Shown here: piece after piece, positions 1 to 7,041 of the stretch
How the letters are laid out: every line of letters begins with the position of its first letter
Position numbering within the stretch: the first letter of the stretch is position 1
Source: Treponema sp. UBA4328
GTDB lineage: Bacteria > Spirochaetota > Spirochaetia > Treponematales > Treponemataceae
DNA: 21,535 bases
NCBI GenBank assembly: GCA_002394465.1
Contig: DGTU01000172.1
Coordinates: forward strand, 1 to 21,535
Direction of reading: 5' to 3'
The notes under the pieces: generated by a model
Database searches by the model: none
What the model saw: only the letters and a program-made list of their open reading frames with translations
Told to the model about the DNA's origin: nothing
Program-made: the position numbers and the translations under genes

Positions 1-88
1 GGATGATACCTTCTTTTTCAACCATTCTCTTGAAGCGTTTGATTGCTTTTTCGAGGTTCTCTGTTTCTTCAACCAAGATTGTTGCCAT
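1..88 (-). CDS. rpsU: 30S ribosomal protein bS21, N-terminal part
   Basis: Partial gene running off the left edge; only the first 29 residues are present. The protein starts MATILVEETENLEKAIKRFK and continues with RMVEKEGII, matching the conserved N-terminus of small-subunit protein bS21, a short basic protein near the mRNA exit of the 30S subunit. The start is set by a near-perfect Shine-Dalgarno AGGAGGTG (complement of 97-104) eight bases before the ATG. A good sigma-70-type promoter lies just upstream (133-161). The strong SD contrasts with several nearby genes that have none. The family call is firm despite truncation, because this stretch is the most conserved part of bS21. Confidence 0.9.
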   Translation of the reverse strand, partial: MATILVEETENLEKAIKRFKRMVEKEGII

Positions 89-132
89 GTTCTTTTCACC
101 TCCTCACTACCGAAGAATCCGTAAGTTCGCCT

Positions 133-161
133 ACTATATCAAAAAGTGAAAAAGAATTCAA
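133..161 (-). promoter_or_regulatory. Sigma-70-type promoter of rpsU
   Basis: On the minus strand there is a -35 TTGAAT (156-161), a 17-base spacer and a -10 TATAGT (133-138). The expected transcript start is near 126, giving a leader of roughly 38 bases that contains the SD. Spacing is ideal and both hexamers are close to consensus. Confidence 0.75.
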
Positions 162-178
162 GCCTTAGACCTGGCGTT

Positions 179-1270
179 TTACTGAGGAATTTTTTGAGCC
201 ACGGTGTCTTTTTCCTGTTTTTTGCGATTTGAGTCCATTACAAAGCTGATGAAGTAGTCTTCCAGCGTTTTGTGAGGGCCGGGAATGTTAAGTCGCTTTC
301 TTGCCCTTGCATTGTCCCTTCGCAGTGAGTATTGCTGGAAGAAATCCCTGTAATCCTCGCTTACATTTGTTTTTACGTCTTCGTCGAGGAAGGATGAAAC
401 TTCGTCCCGGCTGATTGCGGCTATTCCCTTTTCCCTGAGCAGCTCCTTTAGCCTTGTGATTTGCTCATATGAGATACCGAAAAGAAATTCTTCCATAATT
501 CGATTTACGCCTGGATCACCAAGCATTGTCTTGATGAACTGGGACCATTGCTCGTCCAGCTGGAAGGAAATCATAATCAGCTCGCTGGTGCCCATCATGG
601 TGCCGAAAGCCGGTGCAAGCCGGGTGCGCGCATTCCATACTGAATGAAGGACCGGTGAAATGTCGGTAATGTTTTGGTCTGCCCTGTGTTCCCAAAGCAG
701 CAAAAGTGATATTGCAAGCTGGCGGCGGGAAGCCATTGGCAGGCTTGTGTCCCGGATAAGATTGAGGTAGACATCTTCAGCCAGCAGGAGGAACATCATG
801 GCGATTGTCTCGTCGTGTATCGCTGCTGTCGTTTTTTTGTCCAGCCCAGACTCCCGGGCAAGTTTTTCCATTGAAGAGAATGTGTGCAGCTTTGCCACAA
901 GAAAGCCCTTTCCCAGCGTGGCCTTTGACGGCAGCTGCAAGGTTGTGTCTCCTTCCCTGTTTGAATTTACAAGGGAGTCAATCAGGGAAGCTGGGGTGCG
1001 GGTTCCTCCGGTGAGGTTTGCCCTTTCCAGAAGGGAAGGAAAGCTTGCTATGGCTGCGGCAAGGTTTTTGAGGTCTTCTATTCGCCTGTTGAAGCGGTCA
1101 AGCCTTTCTGATTTTATTTCCGTAAGAGCCGAGCGCAGGGCTTTTACCAGCTGCCTCTGTTTCTCCGTGAATATGACGATGCCTGTTTTAAATGAGTCCT
1201 GAGAAAGTTCGTCTTCTGTAAAGAATTCGTTTATATCAACTGTTGTAAAATCTGATTTAGATTCGTTCAT
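179..1270 (-). CDS. Conserved-looking hypothetical protein, 363 aa
   Basis: I do not recognise this protein. It is hydrophilic and looks mostly helical, with no signal peptide or convincing membrane span, so a cytoplasmic location is likely. Features seen: an acidic N-terminus (NEFFTEDELSQ), a charged helix-rich part around residues 37-75, a more hydrophobic middle (about 157-192, with an LLLAEDVYLNL stretch), and a basic, charged C-terminal third with a tail rich in K, Q and R. There are no cysteines and no obvious catalytic motif. It lies 90 bases upstream of rpsU in the same direction, but rpsU has its own promoter. It has its own strong promoter (1284-1311) only 13 bases before the ATG, and no Shine-Dalgarno sequence. 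A lineage-specific spirochaete protein is plausible, which is inference. Confidence 0.8.
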   Translation of the reverse strand: MNESKSDFTTVDINEFFTEDELSQDSFKTGIVIFTEKQRQLVKALRSALTEIKSERLDRFNRRIEDLKNLAAAIASFPSLLERANLTGGTRTPASLIDSLVNSNREGDTTLQLPSKATLGKGFLVAKLHTFSSMEKLARESGLDKKTTAAIHDETIAMMFLLLAEDVYLNLIRDTSLPMASRRQLAISLLLLWEHRADQNITDISPVLHSVWNARTRLAPAFGTMMGTSELIMISFQLDEQWSQFIKTMLGDPGVNRIMEEFLFGISYEQITRLKELLREKGIAAISRDEVSSFLDEDVKTNVSEDYRDFFQQYSLRRDNARARKRLNIPGPHKTLEDYFISFVMDSNRKKQEKDTVAQKIPQ

Positions 1271-1283
1271 TTTAGCTTATTTG

Positions 1284-1311
1284 ATTATACCATAGATTTT
1301 TCTAATTTCAA
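1284..1311 (-). promoter_or_regulatory. Promoter of the 363-aa hypothetical gene, very short leader
   Basis: Minus strand: -35 TTGAAA (1306-1311), 16-base spacer, perfect -10 TATAAT (1284-1289). The -10 ends 13 bases before the ATG at 1270, so the leader should be only about 5-7 bases (GCTAAA precedes the ATG). That leaves no room for a Shine-Dalgarno sequence. Confidence 0.75.
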
Positions 1312-1337
1312 CATTCTTTATTGCCGATTGTTGGAAT

Positions 1338-2594
1338 ATGAAGAATTATGTCCTTTTGATTTTTATGACCTTTTTCTGTCTCTTTGGCCTTTCCGCCGCC
1401 GAGGATATGCTTATCCATCCCGAAGATATCCGCCTTGTCTATGATGACGGAGCAGATTTCTCAAGCTCGGCAGGTTATCACTTGTATATAAGGAAGAAAA
1501 GCGGAATTGAATCTGTTATGCTCGTTGAGACGACGAAAGATCCCGAAGGAAAAGAGGACAACTATTCTTACCGAGCTCTGGACTACAATTCAATAAATGG
1601 CGATGAAATCCGTTATCTTGACGGGAAAGTGCTCGATTCAAAATACTCAAAATATTCACTCATAGACTCTACCCCTGAAGATGACCCTGTTTTCGGCCAG
1701 ACCTTCCACATCTTCATTCCCCCGGAACTTGCCTACGGCTACCCATGGTCAAGAAACGGACTCGTAAAAATCGGCAGGGGAACTTTCATCAATATTCGTT
1801 CTTTTGAAAAAAAATATGGCGATTATTCAGGAAGCTATGCAGACAACGCCTACATGTTTGATCTTGGGAAAGCCCTTGTAAAGGAAGAAAAACTGCCTCC
1901 TCCTGAAGAAAAGAAAGAGGAGCCTTTGCCGCCAGTTCCAGAAGAGCCTGAGGTTATCGTGCTTACTGATGATTACAATCCGCTTGCAGCTGAGACTTTC
2001 AGAAATATTGCGGCCTTTGGTGGCGGAGAAATGGTCTATTCAAAGGGGCCGGATTCCCTGCCAGATGATATTATGGCCGCTCTCGACAGAATAAAAAACA
2101 AGGAAAAGGCCGATGTGGTTTTTGCCATTGACACTACGGGAAGTATGAAAGATGACATTCAGAAACTCAGGGAAGTATGGGTGCCCCAGCTGATTGAAAA
2201 AGTCAAGGAATTCAACGATCTCCGCCTTGGACTTTTGCTTTACCGGGATTACGGAGATACCTACCGCTACATGAATCTTCCTGTCAAGAAATTTGATTTT
2301 ACCCGGGAAGTGAACATGGTGAAAAAAAATCTAAATAGTTTCTATATATATGGTACTGAAGGCGGGGATATTCCAGAGGCGGTGTATGAAGCTCTTTATG
2401 CTTCCATGGAGTTTTACAAGTGGCGGCCGGATGCCGAGCGCAAAATCATTCTGATTGGGGATGCTGAGCCTCATCCCCGCCCGCGAGGAAGCGGAAAATA
2501 CTCGAAGGATCTTGTTGCAAAAACATCGGAAGAAAAGAAAATAATGATTGATGCGATTATCGTACCAGATAACAAGAAAGACAGGGGAAGATAA
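1338..2594 (+). CDS. Exported von Willebrand factor A domain protein
   Basis: A 418-residue protein with a Sec signal peptide (MKNYVLLIFMTFFCLFGLSA, cleavage likely near residue 21), so it acts outside the cytoplasmic membrane. Residues about 22-185 are a domain I cannot name. A proline/glutamate-rich linker follows at about 187-206. The C-terminal half (about 255-418) is a vWA domain with an intact metal-ion site: DTTGS (D265, T267, S269), a GTEGGDIPEA loop (about 339-348) and LIGDAEPH (D375). Such domains bind proteins in a divalent-cation-dependent way; the partner is unknown. The start is supported by the signal peptide; the upstream sequence TTGGAAT is only a weak ribosome site. The gene is transcribed divergently from the 363-aa gene and ends at a strong terminator. 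Confidence 0.85.
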   Translation: MKNYVLLIFMTFFCLFGLSAAEDMLIHPEDIRLVYDDGADFSSSAGYHLYIRKKSGIESVMLVETTKDPEGKEDNYSYRALDYNSINGDEIRYLDGKVLDSKYSKYSLIDSTPEDDPVFGQTFHIFIPPELAYGYPWSRNGLVKIGRGTFINIRSFEKKYGDYSGSYADNAYMFDLGKALVKEEKLPPPEEKKEEPLPPVPEEPEVIVLTDDYNPLAAETFRNIAAFGGGEMVYSKGPDSLPDDIMAALDRIKNKEKADVVFAIDTTGSMKDDIQKLREVWVPQLIEKVKEFNDLRLGLLLYRDYGDTYRYMNLPVKKFDFTREVNMVKKNLNSFYIYGTEGGDIPEAVYEALYASMEFYKWRPDAERKIILIGDAEPHPRPRGSGKYSKDLVAKTSEEKKIMIDAIIVPDNKKDRGR

Positions 2595-2648
2595 AAAAAG
2601 CCGGGCTTTTAGCTTGAAGCGTACTTCAGGTTTAAGCCCGGCTTTTTC
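2595..2648. terminator. Two-tier bidirectional intrinsic terminator
   Basis: Outer stem AAGCCGGGCTT (2598-2608) pairs perfectly with AAGCCCGGCTT (2634-2644). It is flanked by A5-6 on the left and T5 on the right, so it should terminate transcription from both strands. Inside the loop a second hairpin CTTGAAG/CTTCAGG (2613-2619 with 2624-2630, loop CGTA) stacks on it. It sits between the convergent vWA and TPR lipoprotein genes, starting just after the vWA stop codon. Confidence 0.9.
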
Positions 2649-2649
2649 G

Positions 2650-3045
2650 TTATTTTTTAGTCTCGTTTATTTTATCCATTGAAACTTGAGCCAGCTTACG
2701 GTATGCGCCTGGAAGGGTGCCGGGCTGGGCGTTTGCATAGATGTCAAGGATTTCCTGAAGGACAACTTCTGCCTTGTCGTATTTTTTTTGGCGAAGGTAA
2801 AGGTGGCCGATTTCGTAGCTTGCCTCGATGTAGACTGCCGGCTCATTGGCATATCGCTCAGTGACGGCATTATAGTAAGCCAGGGAAGCCTGGTAATGAC
2901 CGCTCTCAAATTCTGCCTGTCCTTTCTGGATGAGTTCCTGGGGAGAGAGTTCCATGGGAATGTCTTTTGGGACAGTAGAGCAGGCGGCGAAAAATGCCGA
3001 GCAGATTGCAATGATAAAGATTGATTTGAATGTGCTTCGTTTCAT
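2650..3045 (-). CDS. Small TPR lipoprotein (paralog of 7041-7487)
   Basis: A 131-residue protein starting MKRSTFKSIFII, with a signal peptide and lipobox ending FFAAC (Cys22), so a lipid-anchored envelope protein. The mature part holds about two tetratricopeptide-like helical repeats (ELIQKGQAEFESGHYQASLAYY, then EIGHLYLRQKKYDKAEVVLQEIL). TPRs mediate protein-protein contacts. I chose the ATG at 3045 over an in-frame ATG at 3069 because the lipoprotein signal begins there and an extended -10 motif lies directly in front. No Shine-Dalgarno precedes either ATG. The protein is closely similar along its length to the product at 7041-7487 (shared PQELIQ, YYN, Y-GH-Y and PGT-P motifs), so the two are duplicates. 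Its interaction partner is not evident. Confidence 0.85.
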   Translation of the reverse strand: MKRSTFKSIFIIAICSAFFAACSTVPKDIPMELSPQELIQKGQAEFESGHYQASLAYYNAVTERYANEPAVYIEASYEIGHLYLRQKKYDKAEVVLQEILDIYANAQPGTLPGAYRKLAQVSMDKINETKK

Positions 3046-3051
3046 AATACA

Positions 3052-3060
3052 ATGATAACA
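3052..3060 (-). promoter_or_regulatory. Extended -10 promoter, predicted leaderless start
   Basis: Minus strand: TGT followed by TATCAT (3052-3057), an extended -10 element. The hexamer ends exactly 6 bases before the ATG of the TPR lipoprotein. I see no good -35 at 16-18 bases. If used, transcription would begin at or next to the start codon. Confidence 0.45.
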
Positions 3061-3122
3061 AATTAACATGAAAAAGGAAACATGGGGCGGACACTCTTAT
3101 TCAGTTCTTATAGATAGAATCA

Positions 3123-3151
3123 TTGAACACATCCTGCTTTTTTGGTAAACT
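3123..3151 (+). promoter_or_regulatory. Promoter of glyA
   Basis: -35 TTGAAC (3123-3128), 17-base spacer ending in TGG (extended -10), -10 TAAACT (3146-3151). The transcript would start near 3158 and carry the GGGAGA ribosome site at about 3169-3174. The short leader leaves no space for a riboswitch. Confidence 0.6.
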
Positions 3152-3179
3152 CTCCCTATCATTTTTTTGGGAGAAAATC

Positions 3180-4679
3180 ATGGCTACACCATTGGAAAAT
3201 TACCTTTCTTCTTGCGGCGGAAAACCTACTGCCGCAATGTGCGCTTATGTCGCAAATCTTCAGCAGGTTGCTTCCGTCAATCCTAAGATTGCGGCTTCTG
3301 TAGTAAACGAAATCCAGAATCAGCGCAGCCACTTAAAGCTCATCGCTTCTGAGAACTACTGTTCTTTGGCTGTTCAGGCTGCTATGGGAAACCTTCTCAC
3401 GGACAAATATGCCGAAGGTTATCCTGAGCACCGCTATTATGGCGGTTGTGTCAATGTTGACGCTGTTGAGATGGAAGCTGCCCGAGAAGCAGAAGAGCTT
3501 TTTGGTGCCGACTATGCTTATGTTCAGCCTCATTCTGGCGCAGACACAAACCTCGTTGCCTATTGGGCAATTTTGAGCGCAAAGGTGGAGACTCCAACTC
3601 TTGAAGAACTTGGCGTGAAATCTCTCAATGACTTGACCGATGCTCAGTTTGCTGAGCTTAGAAAACGCTTCGGAAACCAGAAACTCATGGGATTGGACTA
3701 TTCTTGCGGCGGCCACCTTACTCACGGTTACAAAATGAATGTCTCAGCCCGCATGTTCGAGAGCCATCCTTATGGTGTCGATAAAGAAACAGGTCTTCTT
3801 GACTACGATGCAATCGAAAAGCAGGCAATGGAAGTTAAGCCTCTCATTCTTTTGACAGGTTACTCAGCTTACCCACGAAAAATCAACTTCAAGCGTTTCC
3901 GTGAAATCGCAGACAAGTGTGGAGCAGTCCTCATGGTAGACATGGCTCACTTCGCAGGTCTGGTTGCCGGAAAAGTCTTCACAGGCGATTACGATCCTGT
4001 AAAATGGGCAGATGTCGTCACAACCACTACTCACAAGACTCTTCGTGGTCCTCGCGGTGCTATGATTCTCTGCAAAAAAGAATTCGCAGACTATGTAAAC
4101 AAGGGATGTCCGATGGTTTTGGGCGGACCTCTCCCTCATGTCATGGCCGCAAAAGCCATCGCTTTCAAAGAGGCAAATACACCGGCTTATCAGGAATACG
4201 CAAAGAAGGTCGTCGCAAACGCACAGGCCCTCGCAAAAGCACTTCAGGACTTGGGCGTACGCCTCCAGACAGACGGCACTGACAACCACCTCATGCTCGC
4301 AGACGTTACTTCTTACGGCCTCACTGGAAAACAGGCTGAAGCTGCAATGTTCGAGTGCGGTGTAACAGTAAACGCTAACGCCCTTCCATACGACAAAAAC
4401 GGTGCATGGTGGACATCAGGCCTTCGCCTCGGAACTCCGGCCCTCACAACTCTCGGAATGGGTGAAAACGAGATGAAGGAAGTTGCTTCAATCATCGACT
4501 TTGTCCTTAAAGGAACAAAACCAGGCCTCACAAAAGAAGGCAAACCTGCAAAGGGCAAGATCGACCTTGATCCTGCAGTAAAAGAAGCTGCTTCAAAACG
4601 CGTTCAGGATCTTCTCGGCAAGTTCGTTCTCTATCCGGAGCTTGACCTCGACTTCCTCAAAAAAGAGTTCGTAAAATAA
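3180..4679 (+). CDS. glyA: Serine hydroxymethyltransferase, long chlamydial/treponemal type
   Basis: PLP-dependent enzyme interconverting serine plus tetrahydrofolate with glycine plus 5,10-methylene-THF; cytoplasmic, the main one-carbon entry point. The PLP lysine motif TTTTHKTLRGPRG is intact (Lys286), as are LIASENY, the substrate loop YPEHRYYGG and GGHLTHG. At 499 residues it is clearly longer than the usual 410-430. The extra length comes from about 50 residues before the conserved core, an insert of about 35 residues after VQPHSGADTN (TPTLEELGVKSLNDLTDAQF and following), and an extended C-terminus. From memory, chlamydial GlyA has the same architecture and the SGAD variant in place of the usual SGSQ. 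I start it at the ATG at 3180, which has the SD GGGAGA; an in-frame TTG at 3123 is actually the -35 box. The gene is monocistronic between its own promoter and terminator. Confidence 0.96.
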   Translation: MATPLENYLSSCGGKPTAAMCAYVANLQQVASVNPKIAASVVNEIQNQRSHLKLIASENYCSLAVQAAMGNLLTDKYAEGYPEHRYYGGCVNVDAVEMEAAREAEELFGADYAYVQPHSGADTNLVAYWAILSAKVETPTLEELGVKSLNDLTDAQFAELRKRFGNQKLMGLDYSCGGHLTHGYKMNVSARMFESHPYGVDKETGLLDYDAIEKQAMEVKPLILLTGYSAYPRKINFKRFREIADKCGAVLMVDMAHFAGLVAGKVFTGDYDPVKWADVVTTTTHKTLRGPRGAMILCKKEFADYVNKGCPMVLGGPLPHVMAAKAIAFKEANTPAYQEYAKKVVANAQALAKALQDLGVRLQTDGTDNHLMLADVTSYGLTGKQAEAAMFECGVTVNANALPYDKNGAWWTSGLRLGTPALTTLGMGENEMKEVASIIDFVLKGTKPGLTKEGKPAKGKIDLDPAVKEAASKRVQDLLGKFVLYPELDLDFLKKEFVK

Positions 4680-4709
4680 ACTGCAATTCATCATTGCATG
4701 AATGAACAC

Positions 4710-4752
4710 ATCCCTGTCATGCTGAATGTACAGTCTGACAGGGATTTTTTTT
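4710..4752 (+). terminator. Intrinsic terminator of glyA
   Basis: A perfect 10-base stem ATCCCTGTCA (4710-4719) / TGACAGGGAT (4736-4745) with a 16-base loop, followed by a run of T ending at 4752. It lies about 30 bases after the glyA stop codon. Confidence 0.9.
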
Positions 4753-4818
4753 CGGACATCTGAGAATACATTTATTTTCTTATAACATAAAATTCTTTAT
4801 TTTTACAAAAAAGCGGGT

Positions 4819-4824
4819 TATCAT
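4819..4824 (+). promoter_or_regulatory. -10 element directly before the first GGDEF gene
   Basis: TATCAT at 4819-4824 ends 7 bases before the ATG at 4832, and there is no Shine-Dalgarno sequence. The best -35 at 17 bases is TTTATT (4796-4801), which is weak. An alternative -10, TATAAC at 4781-4786, would give a longer leader. This is the weaker member of the leaderless-start series in this window. Confidence 0.4.
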
Positions 4825-4831
4825 TTAAATA

Positions 4832-5944
4832 ATGACGCGCATTCAGTTTCTCTTCATAAAAAACAGGGAATTACTTATTTATCTGATTCTGTTCCTCCGG
4901 CATTTTCTTGCAATTCCTGTTTATCAGCATCTTATTTCTGTTAATACGGTCATAAACCTTCACCCGATTCTTATCTACAATACCGGCATTTCATTCGTCT
5001 ATCTGTGCTTTATCATTCTTTTCAAAAACCTTAAGAACAAATTTTTCATTCTGTTTGCATATTTTGAAACCCTGACCTACTGTATATTCTTTACGGTAAC
5101 GATGGGTTCTGATTTCGGACTGCAGATTGTTCCTATCTGCGTAATTCCTTGTGTATATCTTCTCGGATATTCTGCAAGGGCTTCCCTTAAGTTCTACATT
5201 ACCTTCGGTTCTCTTGCATTTTTCGTAAACCTTTTCATCCTGTACTGGAATTTCATGCGCAACGGAATCGTTTCAACGAATGCATACTATATCGTTTCTC
5301 TTGAACTGCCTGTTTTTTACATCTGGCATACCATCATGCTCAACTCAACGGCAATGATTGTTCACCTGTACATAAGCATTCATACCGAAATGTCCTTCAG
5401 GCGCTCAAGGCAGAAAAACAAACAGATTGCCCGGGAGCTTGATTACATTTCAAACCATGACCACCTTACAGGCCTCTTGAACAGACGCAAGATAAATTTT
5501 TACATTGAACAGTGTTCTTACCGCAAGAAAACGGAAAACGCCGACTATGCATTTACGATTTTTGATATCGACAGCTTTAAAAAAGTAAACGACACTTACG
5601 GACACGATGCAGGTGACTTCATACTTAAAAACATTTCATCAAAAATTTCGCAGTACATAAAACCCGGTCAGCTGCTGGCCCGCTGGGGTGGAGAAGAATT
5701 CGTTATTCTCTTCAAGGATTTTTCGCCTGAAATCAGGAATCAGCTCGAATCAATCCGCGAAGAAGTAAGCAGGACTGACAACGTTTTCAACGGAATAAAC
5801 ATAAAAATCACGCTCACATTCGGATTAAGTTCTTCCAGAACGGCCACCTCCCCGGACAGGCTCATAATGGAAGCTGACAATAACCTCATGTACGGAAAGG
5901 AACACGGCAAAAACCAGGTTGTCGTTTCGGAGAGTTTCAAATGA
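4832..5944 (+). CDS. Membrane diguanylate cyclase (GGDEF), first of a tandem pair
   Basis: A 370-residue protein with about six membrane spans in residues 14-185, a short charged linker (about 186-205) and a C-terminal GGDEF domain. Catalytic features are intact: DHLTGLLNR (210-218), FDIDSFKKVNDTYGHDAGD (metal and GTP binding, 244-262) and the signature GGEEF (286-290). It should make cyclic di-GMP from two GTP in the cytoplasm, controlled by a signal sensed through the membrane part, whose ligand is unknown. The inhibitory I-site RxxD is absent: the corresponding residues are KPGQ (277-280). Its last bases overlap the start of the next GGDEF gene (ATGA), so the two should be translationally coupled. 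No ribosome site precedes the ATG. Confidence 0.93.
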   Translation: MTRIQFLFIKNRELLIYLILFLRHFLAIPVYQHLISVNTVINLHPILIYNTGISFVYLCFIILFKNLKNKFFILFAYFETLTYCIFFTVTMGSDFGLQIVPICVIPCVYLLGYSARASLKFYITFGSLAFFVNLFILYWNFMRNGIVSTNAYYIVSLELPVFYIWHTIMLNSTAMIVHLYISIHTEMSFRRSRQKNKQIARELDYISNHDHLTGLLNRRKINFYIEQCSYRKKTENADYAFTIFDIDSFKKVNDTYGHDAGDFILKNISSKISQYIKPGQLLARWGGEEFVILFKDFSPEIRNQLESIREEVSRTDNVFNGINIKITLTFGLSSSRTATSPDRLIMEADNNLMYGKEHGKNQVVVSESFK

Positions 5945-7026
5945 CAAAGACAAAACTGCTTTTTTTCTTTTCCAAAAACAACACCCTCGTTCTCTTCCTT
6001 TTCTGTCTGTCAGGAGAGGCCATGTGGCTGTTTACGATAAACAACATGAATTTCCGCAACGAACAGCCGCTCTTCTATCTCGGAGTCGCTTTTTCACTGG
6101 TACTCGCATTAATTTCAGTCTTTTACAACAGGCTTCCGAAACTTGTTTCGTTTACGATATGGGCAGCGGCACTCAATATATACTCGCTTGGGGAATGTAT
6201 TATCACGAGACAGGTCAGCGGTGTCGTTGCATACGTAATAAGCCTTATTCCTGCAACCTTTATCTTTACTGCAGATTTCAAAAAACCGCGCTTCTACTAC
6301 TTCATAATGAATATATTTACCCTCTCAAACCTTATCGTGATAAGCATATTGAAAATCAGACAGCCTCTTTATAACCTCTGGGTCGGAGACCAGGGACACT
6401 TCTTCATTACGAGCGCCTTCTTCAGTGCAATTTCTTCATCTGTCGTTATTTTCTTAGGCTGTGCATTATGTGACATCAAGCTCAGGCGTCTGGAACGAAA
6501 AGAACGCTTCATGCGCAATTCAATGTACTATTCTGCCAAGCACGACCCGGCAACAGGACTCATGAACAGAAGCCGCATTGCAGATGTCTTCAAGGACTGT
6601 GAAAACCGCAAGCTCCAGACCGGAACCGACTATGTAATTTCAATTTTCGACATAGACAACTTCAAGAAGGTTAACGACACCTACGGCCATTCAGCCGGAG
6701 ACTATGTCCTCAAAGCCTACACAAAGAAAATCTGGGACGCTTTCCCTGAACCCGTAAAGACCGGACGCTGGGGAGGAGAAGAATTCATCATCATATTCCC
6801 GTATTTCAGCAATGAAATAATATTCACCCTCGAAAACGTAAGGGCACAGATTGCCTCAGAAACCCTCAAATACAAGAATCAGGAAATCAAAATTACTGCG
6901 ACCTACGGAATCAGTTCTTCAAGGAATCTTGGCACGGCGCAGGAAGTCCTCAACGATGCAGACCAGCACCTCAACATCGGCAAACAGAACGGCAAAAACA
7001 GGCTTGTAGTTTCTGAAAACTATTGA
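5941..7026 (+). CDS. Membrane diguanylate cyclase (GGDEF), second of a tandem pair
   Basis: A 361-residue protein with the same plan as its upstream neighbour: about six membrane spans (residues 10-175), a basic linker (LRRLERKERFMRN) and a GGDEF domain. Motifs seen are HDPATGLMNR (201-210), FDIDNFKKVNDTYGHSAGD (236-254) and GGEEF (278-282). The I-site position reads PEPV, so feedback inhibition by c-di-GMP through this site is not expected. The cyclase domains of the two proteins are much more alike than their membrane parts, suggesting a duplication followed by divergence of the sensor. The ATG overlaps the previous stop codon (ATGA at 5941-5944). The TPR lipoprotein gene follows 14 bases after its stop. 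Confidence 0.93.
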   Translation: MTKTKLLFFFSKNNTLVLFLFCLSGEAMWLFTINNMNFRNEQPLFYLGVAFSLVLALISVFYNRLPKLVSFTIWAAALNIYSLGECIITRQVSGVVAYVISLIPATFIFTADFKKPRFYYFIMNIFTLSNLIVISILKIRQPLYNLWVGDQGHFFITSAFFSAISSSVVIFLGCALCDIKLRRLERKERFMRNSMYYSAKHDPATGLMNRSRIADVFKDCENRKLQTGTDYVISIFDIDNFKKVNDTYGHSAGDYVLKAYTKKIWDAFPEPVKTGRWGGEEFIIIFPYFSNEIIFTLENVRAQIASETLKYKNQEIKITATYGISSSRNLGTAQEVLNDADQHLNIGKQNGKNRLVVSENY

Positions 7027-7041
7027 TACACTTCTGTATCA
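7024..7041 (+). repeat. Perfect inverted repeat reaching into a start codon
   Basis: TGATACA (7024-7030), loop CTTC, TGTATCA (7035-7041). It begins with the stop codon of the second GGDEF gene and ends with the A of the ATG of the TPR lipoprotein. As RNA it would form a 7-bp hairpin touching the start codon, where a ribosome site would normally be; no Shine-Dalgarno is present. It could also be a DNA operator, or chance. Confidence 0.5.

Noticed and set aside
2686..3024. Open frame of 112 codons on the plus strand opposite the TPR lipoprotein
   Set aside because: It is antisense to a lipoprotein gene with a clear signal and family pattern, begins within the terminator-proximal end and has no ribosome site.
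3061..3179. Glycine or other riboswitch upstream of glyA
   Set aside because: The promoter at 3123-3151 leaves only about 20 bases of leader, too short for any known riboswitch.
3333..4558. Three open frames on the minus strand and others on the plus strand inside glyA
   Set aside because: glyA is conserved over the whole stretch; the other frames have no family features and arise from its codon bias.
4680..4831. A c-di-GMP riboswitch or small RNA gene before the GGDEF pair
   Set aside because: The only structure is the glyA terminator; the rest is AT-rich with no conserved stem pattern.
5919..6374. Open frame of 151 codons overlapping the second GGDEF gene
   Set aside because: It is a shifted frame across a well-conserved membrane protein, with cysteine- and arginine-rich composition typical of a shadow.
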